Assembly (NCBI GenBank): GCA_030544235.1
Contig: CM060467.1
Span: forward strand, 1,360,001-1,424,000
Direction of reading: 5' to 3'
From: Lepturacanthus savala
Taxonomy: Eukaryota; Chordata; Actinopteri; Scombriformes; Trichiuridae
Length of the DNA: 64,000 nucleotides
The position numbers and the translations under genes were made by a program. Below the pieces are notes generated by a model. That model ran no database searches. It saw only the letters and a list, made by a program, of their open reading frames with translations, and was not told the DNA's origin. Each line of letters begins with the position of its first letter. Position 1 is the first letter of the stretch. This document shows positions 50,775 through 59,700 of the stretch, one piece after another.

Positions 50775-53700
50775 CACACAGCGGTACACTGTAGTGACCT
50801 TCATGCATGAAAGGGCTAAATGCAGCAATATGGTGCAATTTGAGAGTAAAATCAAGAAGCTATATCAATAATCACAATTAATTAATAATATCAGCCTTCA
50901 GACTGAGCTACTAACAAATCACGAATTAATTGTACCTTTTTATCTGTTCTAAATGAACCATAAAGGGATATTTTTCAAGGTTCTATTACTCTTAATACAC
51001 GAGTAGACAAATCTGCTTCAGGCAAATGTTAAAAAAATCGCAAATTCTGGTTTAAAATGCTCCAAAAATACAGCAAAAACAAACCAAACAAGTTTCAGTG
51101 ATTATATTAATCTACAACTATGACTTTAGACAGATATGTGATGTTTTATCCTCATGTTTCTGTGTGTTAGTGGCGTTAAAACTAATTTAACTTCAAAGCT
51201 ACAGCAAGGCCTGTACCCAATCGACACCTCTGTGTCCTCCATACATTTTTCATCTGTGATTCATTCATTTATTTGAATCAATCTGTGCTTCAGGCGGAGA
51301 AGAAGGCATCGGAGCACTTGAAGTATCTGGAGCGGCTGAGCCAGAAGGTTCCGGACTTCCCGATCCCTCTGAGGTCTCACACCGTCTGGGAGGGCATGAC
51401 GGTCAAATTCACCTGCACCGTCCAGGGCTGTCCGCCGCCAAAGGTCACATGGTGAGAACTTCTCTCTCTCTACTCGCAGCCCGCTGGGATTGATTTTCTT
51501 TGCCGTTTATATTAAATTCTATTGCTCGGGTCGTACTGCAGACTGGTTTAATTTGGTCTCTCACTTCGTTGGACAGATTGGACCTGAACAAGTCTGAAAG
51601 AGGTTTGACAGCAGTGGTTCTCAAAGCGGGGTCCGGGGACCCCCAGGGGTCCTCGAAGAGATACCAGTGGGTCCCCAGAAAAAAGAAGAATAAATTATTT
51701 CTATAATTCCACAATGACAGAATGTCGAACTATTTGTATGGAGGACTGCCATAATTTAAAATAAATTAATCAGTTTATTTAATTTAGTATTTATTTCCTA
51801 TTATTTGTGCATTATTTGCATTTGCACATGAATGTATTTATTTTTAAATTTTATGTTCTATTTTATATATTGAGGTGAAAATGAATGACTAATAAATAAA
51901 ATGGAAAATCAAATAAATGTGAAAACAGCAAACAAATTAATTTATGAAGTAAATGAAAACATGAACATTTACTTGTATATTTATCTATGTACTGACCTAT
52001 TATTAATTGATATTCTTTATTTTTGATTATGGCCGTTTCAGTCCTCCATAATTTTCTGACACTTTTATAAAACATCTTAAAAAACACATTTAACGAGATG
52101 GGGTCCAAGGTCTAGTTTTTTTTAGTTTAGAATGTGAAAAAGTTTGAGAACCACTGCTTTAATGGAACAATTTCATGATACGTATAAAGAAATGCAATCT
52201 TAAGATTGTATTAGAGGTGAAATTGCATAGAGGATGCATGGATGGACAGTAATATGTTATTTATTAAACCAAAACACTGAATGCTCTCTTGTTCCAGCTT
52301 CTCCATTGTGATCATGTGCTGCTTTTTATCCTTTTTTTATATTAACTGAATTGCCTTTGGACTGTTAGACAAAACAATCTATGAGAATACTTCACCTCTG
52401 GCGATTGGAAATATGATGAACATAATTTCTCTATTTGCATGCTGAGGATAAAAAAAGAATGAGCACATTTCTAGATAATGAAAATCCTCCTTAGCTGCAG
52501 AGAAATTTCCATCAGTAGAGGTATAGAAGTGTGAGGTGGTAGGTTAGTTAATACGACTGTATCTGAATATAAAACTAGACAGAAAGCCTGTCGTGCATAA
52601 AAACAAGAGCCTCGATGACACTACACTTCCTGAACCCTGAGCTGAATATTGCCCTCTGCATTAATATGAAATCACCGTGTTAATTCAGGCAACGTGCCAA
52701 AACGTCGACCTTGATTCTTCCGCTGCTGAGAGACTCGCTGATGAAAAGACGTTATTCAGTATTCATGAAGCTCAGCTGACATCCAGATAACCTGCAGCTC
52801 GCAGGTTTCTCCGTCCCACGTGGGACTCACCGAACTGCAGAAGTCTGCCCTCAACAATGCCCGGAATAACACGGAATGGGAGATCAAAAACGGCCATCTC
52901 GTGGTTATGTAATCAGCCAAACCAACGTCTGATTAGTGGAAGAGGAGCATAGTGGGCAGGAGCGAGGAAAAACCCAGCTGCAGCCTGTTGCTCACCCCTG
53001 CTTTGATATTTAAAAAGAAAAGAACAGCCATAACACCCTGGAATGAATTCTGAACTCATTACTTCAGGTATAAAGACGGCGTGCCGCTGAGAATGTCCGA
53101 CCAACCCTGGAATTACGGTCTTCAACAAACAATTGGTCTCAACACGCTGGAGATCAGAAGGTGGGTCACACTCACTCAAAAACACAGAAAGGTAGAAAAT
53201 AGATAGAGGGTAGAGGTAGGTAGAGGGTAACTTTAAGAAATTGTAGATGAAATAATAACATGTCAAACAGAAAAACAGTGTTTCTGTAATTCTATGTTAT
53301 TAACTACACTCCAAGAAATGATTGTCAAGTTGAAAGGCCTGATTCTTTAAAGAAAAACAACTAGTCAACCATATTACTGATAGGAAAAATATGCAGTGAT
53401 GAGAAATGCTTTGCTACACTACACATATATTCGATTTGAGCTCAATCTTTACGGGTTTACAACTTTTTCAGCTGAATAACTTCCTATATGCTGTATTTTG
53501 GGTACAATTTATAAGTAAAAACAACATAGTCAAGCATGATGTATTTTATTTATAAGAATTGACAACTTTTTCAGCTAAATAACATCCTCCATCTTAACTA
53601 GGTGCTCTCCTGAAGATGCAGGCGAGTATAAAGTCGTAGCTAAGAGTCGTCTGGGTGAAGCTATGAGCTTTGCAACACTAGTGGTGAACTGTGAGTAATT

Positions 53701-56700
53701 TCCTGTTTTTATATCATTGCTGACGTGCCGATCGTTTTTCATTATGGATACTGAAATATTAAAGTTCTGTTTCAGGTTTTTTGATTGTTAACGGTATAAT
53801 CAGGTTGAGAATGAAATATTCTGAGCAGCTATAAGAATAAAGATCATAGAACTAGTCCATAAAGCATTTAAATAACAGGATTTCTAAGGAATCCAGGTCA
53901 ACATGTCTTTTCTGTTTTCAAACATGATCACTGATCAGCAGCAAAGTCCATTAATATTCCACATTCATTCCTCCATTCTTACACTGATGACTCAGCCACT
54001 AGAAGCCTTGTTGTGTCAGCATGAAAAATTCTCCAGTCAGGTTCTATTAGTGATACTGTAAATAATTCTTATTAATATAATTAAATGAAACTGCAAAGGA
54101 TGCACATTGAAAAGCTGTAAAAACAAAAAGTCAACGTCACTGCTAACCTTGCAGCTTTTATATACAGTCATATTATAAAAGGCTTCATCAGCCTCAATAA
54201 GTTGTGAATGTGCACTTGAGATTTTATGGTCAAAGGAACAGACCATAAAAAACAGTGAAACTTTCATAAAAAGGAAAATAAGTCTATTATATCTAGAAAT
54301 ATTCAAGTAAGTTTGACCCATTATACAAAATTATGAGAAATGAAGACTATCAAAGGTAACTAAGTGAATTTACTCATTCATTGTACTTAAGTAAAAATGT
54401 GAGGTACTTGTACTTTACATGAATATTCCCATTTTATGCTACTCTATACTTCCACTCCAATAAATACTTTACTTTCTAGTCCACTAGATGTATTTGCTGC
54501 CACAAAATGCTGCACATAGCAGTCAAACAATTAAAAACAATGGAATAAAAAACAGCAAAACAATAAATAAAACAATTATCACTTACAGCTATTAGTATTA
54601 AGATTGAGATTTCGTGCTAAAATGTGCTAAAATACTATTATAATATAATACTTTATGTGTATTTTGCTGATAATACTTCAGTTTAGGTAACATTTTGAAT
54701 GCTGGACTTGTAATGCATTATTTTTAGACTGTACTACTGTATTTCTGTTTTTTACTTAAGTAAAAACTCTGAAATACAGGTAGTAAAAAGCACCATCACT
54801 GATGATATTCACATATAAATGCTAATGTGGATATACAGCAACAGCAAGGTGGTAAAGAATCAGAATAAAACTCACCATTAGACCCGTTCTGGAATAAAAC
54901 CGCCTCAGGAAAATCTCCTTCAGTCTCACCTGGAGACCACAAACTGAAGCTGGATCCATCTGCAGTGAAACAAGGCTCCTGGATGATTTATCTGTGATAA
55001 AAGATATAAACGTGTGTTATATTCCCGTCAGTCTCTGTCCTTACACCGTAACAAGTGAGAGATTTAAACCTTTATGATGTATTTTGAGGCCCGTAGTAGC
55101 ATGAAAGAGTGGAGGAATTTACAGTAATTATAATAAAAATGGCTGCATCTGTCCAATTAATTAGATGCTGTGTTGACGTTGAGCTTTTGCTAGCATTAGC
55201 TTCTTTTTCTTAAGCTAACTGATTATATAAAAATTTTCCCTAGATAGCTACTATAGCTTGGTTGATTAGCACCGTAGTTAATGAAGTAACCCCCGCCCAT
55301 CAGCTGGTTTCGCTGTTGCTAGGCAAGTCACCATAGCAACCGGCAGCTGCTTCCGTTTTTAGATGAAAAATATCTAAATAAACAATATTTTGCAATAACA
55401 AAAATAGGATTTCAAAAAGGTTGAGGTCTTTAACAGGTTAAATAACAGCACTCTGCTTAAATAGTTTGGAGATTCCTTCACTTTTTTACATCCATTAATA
55501 GATCTAAGCACCTTAATGAGACACTTCTTTGCCATCTATATATCTCACAGGCTTTCTTCATAGTTAACCCTCTATTACATAGCGCTGCCATATGACGACA
55601 CTATGCATATTTTGTTGTATAGTTCTCTTTCTAGTTTTGGTCGACTGTGATATTCAGGTTCACTGCAACAAATGTGCTCTGGAAGTTTAAAAAGAATTTT
55701 GTCAGACCATGTAAATTGGAGTCAAAATAGGATTTCCTGGTTGATTATTTTTTTTTGTCCTTCAAAATAAAAGACACAGAGTAAAAAATATTACTGCTTT
55801 TTAGTAATATTGAGCTGGATTGATTGTTGCCATATGGCAACACTATTCAATAGAGGGTTAAAAATAGGTCAGAAGGAATATCAGATGTGACTTGCATGAA
55901 TACAGCACTGCCAGGTTTGATTTGTCTCCTGTTTCTCTATGTCTTTCTGCTTTGTTTCTCCTTCCATCCCCATTCTGACTCTCTCTGCCGCCTCCATCCA
56001 ATCCTGCACCCTGTGATTCAGCGTATCAAGGAGCCGTGGCCGGTTCAGACAGCTCACAGACCTCTGGTAAGTTTCACCTAATGAAAAGTGCCTCCTTTCA
56101 TTTTCACCGCCGCGCTTTGAAGTTCCTCCGCCCCGTAAACAACGGCTCGGCCCGGCTTTGAAGATGGCGACAGGACTCTGTCATCGCTTCATCTCATAAA
56201 GAAAGATGAATGGACGGAGGCGCATTCACGCCTGATTATTTGTTACGGCACTTTCCGTGCAGGTTGTCCGTGTCCGTTGATGCACTGTAAGACTATTTGT
56301 GGGGTAGTTGCTGTAGAGGAAAAAAAAAAAAAAAAAGGGATTCGCTTCCAATTGAGCAGCAACCACAGTCATGTATATTTCATTCCAGGGACAGCAGGGG
56401 ATTTATGCAGTTTTGCTTCAAGCGATGGAGCATCACATATTGGCTGTGGCACTCTTTGGCCTAGATTAGCCTCCACCATGTGTGGGCATCAAACATGTTC
56501 AGCTTAAAACAACCCATGTTAAAGTTAAAGTTTACCCAACTGCTTGCGGCTGTTGTGTCTCATGAAGTTTGGATGCGTTATAATAGATCTGCTACATAAA
56601 AACTAGCGCTGCGAGTTATGATTATTTTCATTATTGAATAATCTTTCCATTATTGTGCGGATGTAATTGATTAGTTGTTTGGTCTCTAAGATTTCACATA

Positions 56701-59700
56701 ATGGTAAAAACTTTTAATCAATCAATTGTCCTCGAACATTGTTGTAGCAACCGATAACATAGTAAAATTATTATTTTTTAATTAAACTGCAGGTGCATCT
56801 CAAATAACTAAAATATCATGAAAAGTTTGGGGTTTTCATTATCTGTAAGACATAATTGTCAAAATTACAAGAAATAAAGACTTGTCTTTATATAATCTGA
56901 GTTTTACTTTCTGAAGAGACAGACAAAAATATTGAACTTTTCACAATATTATATTTACTTGAGATACACCTTTATATTCCTGAATGGGACAAATGATTCC
57001 CATCAGCATCTGACCACATTCTTTAATCTAGGACCATAGATCTTTTAAACCATAATCATCTAAATCTGGGTTTTTGTTTGAATCCAAACCACAATCTTTC
57101 CTCAATATTAACCAAACCTTTATAGCTGCACCAGATTTAATTAATTCTCTGTCCTGTCCATTAACATAAGTTTGAGGACTTAGAGCTTCTCACCAACAGA
57201 CCATTATTCATCTGTGAGATTTTCCATATAACACAGCAATGAAAATCATGTTGAGTGCTAGACTTTTCTTTTTTTTGGGCCACCGGTCCTGTCAGATTAT
57301 GATTATAAAAAATGTTCTCTCAACTTTAGTGCTTAGATGTGGAGAAACGGAGACAATTCAAGATAATTCTTTACCCCAAGAAAAATATGTCATCAGACAA
57401 TGTTTTAAAAGTGAACTGCTGAACCAAATAAATGACACCGCCTCTGTATTTAGAGACAAAACATTTAGTCATTCCTGACAGTTTCTTTCCTACAAGAAAC
57501 AAGTCGTTTTTTAAAGCTGTTCCAAATGCAGACTTTGGTAATTTTAACAATTAAATGAGTAGTTAAGTATTAGTGGTGATCAGATTTTACTAATGTCAAC
57601 CTCGACATATCAGGTTAGGAGAATTCAATATCGTCACCCTATTAAAATTTAAGTTTTTCAAGTTTTTTAGGAAAACACAAAACTTCTATTAGTGAATCAT
57701 CTTGACAGTGGATGACTGTAGACATATAGAACGTGTGTAACTACTATTAAAGAATAAAGTGACTTCAGGCCAATTTCTGAACATTCTAGTGTGACTTTAT
57801 TCAACTTTAAACATGGATTAAACTGTTCTTTCATTCCATAGTGAAAGTCTAAACTTATATTACCTGGAGTTAAATTAAACTAATGTCAGCTCCATTTTTC
57901 ATCACTTTCCCAGTTCTTCTTTGTCTGTTTTTTACTGAACGTAACTCATCTCCAATGTTCTCAGTAGAAATTGATTCTAGAAACATGTTGTTCATGATTC
58001 TTGAAGCAGTCGCCATCATAAATGTTAAATTGTCATTTTATCCTGATTGTTTTAGAGTGTGATGATTCACAGTAGAGGTTATCATGTGTTTTGCAGTAAT
58101 TCATTTTCATTCTAGTGTTTACCTTGGTGATTTGACCTTCAGGGTCATCACTGAGTGGACGCCCATATTTTACAACTTCACCATCGTTTCTACAGAATTG
58201 CTATCGGGGCGTCAGTTAAACACTCGGAAGTTAAGTGGCAATCATTTTTGATGAGGCTTTATCAGCATGTAATGGCATTAGGGCCTGCTTGCTGCGAAAA
58301 TGGGCTCCCTGCATGTTCCTTTTTTTCTTTTTAGACACAATTCACTCAATAAACAAAAGCGAAACCGTGGTGAATTTAATTTAATTATTTTTTCTTTATC
58401 ATAATCACTGCTGTGCTGCAGGAAGCAGGGGGTTTGAATGACAGGTAACAAAAGATCTGAGCGCTGCGTTTTAATAAAGCCGCACACGTTCCTGTCATGT
58501 GCCCGGACTATTAAGCAAGAACAAGATCATTATAAGAAACATGTCACAGTCTCTGGGATTCAGAATGAGATTTGACAAGACCTTGTAGCATGCGCATATC
58601 TCTCACTTTCAGATTGAATTGCTTCGGTGCTTCGACAAGTGAAAGAATGGAAGCTGAAGGAATAACTTGTCAGGATTTGTTCACTTTCTAAAAAATTGTC
58701 ACATCTTTTTGTTTTTTTTTATTTCTGCTGATGCCTGCAGGAAAAGCCTCTCCAGACCAACCTTTGTCTTTGTGTTTTATAGGACTTTGTCTATTGTGGC
58801 ACTTCCAGTCTGCATAAGATGATGGTTTTACTTAATTAAGACCCTCCGGTTGTCTTTGTTCACTCGCTACCGAGATAAACCGAGTAAGAGGGAGCTTGTT
58901 ACTGCTCACTTTCAGAGAATAATGAGAAATGTTCTCAGTGGTGCAGAGTCTTTCTGCTTTAAACCAGATTTAATGTGTTGACAGCTGAGTTGCAGAGATA
59001 CCGGGATGAGCTCTCGTTTCTCATCATCAGGAATCAGCAGACGTTTTCCTGCTGCCACTTACCTCCTCCTCCGCCTTCTGATTCCTTTCCCATCACCCGT
59101 CATACACAATATCTACCTGAAATGATTACTGTCTGCAGTATTATTATGATAATGCTTTATCTGGACTCACTTTTCAATATCATAGTTTTTTCTTTGATGA
59201 TAGATCCTGCAGATTCTTCTGCCAGTTTCCTCCCTGTTTACATTTCTTTATCTTCCTTTTCTCCTGCATCGTCTCCCTTTATTCCCTTTTATCTCTCCTG
59301 CTCTTTTTCTCAGGCTTGGAGATAGAGCAGGAAGCACAGTTTGGCTCCGGCTTCCCTCCGACGTGGGTGAAGGAGGGCAGCAGCCTCACCTTGAAATGCA
59401 CCTTAACCTCCGCTCCACTGCCCTTCCAACAAGACATCCGCTGGTTCAGAGATGGTAAAGTCCTGCAAACAATGAACCACATGAGCCTATTACACACACA
59501 TACATATATATTTATACACAGTCCAGGCCAAAAGTTTGGACACACCTCATTCAATGCGTTTTCTTTATTTTCATGACTGATTACTGCTTTGCAGACTCTT
59601 AGTATTCTCTTGATGAACTTCAAGAGGTCGTCACCTGAAATGGTTTTCACTTCATAGTTGTGCCTTATCAGGGTTAATTAGTGGATTTTCTTGCTTTATT

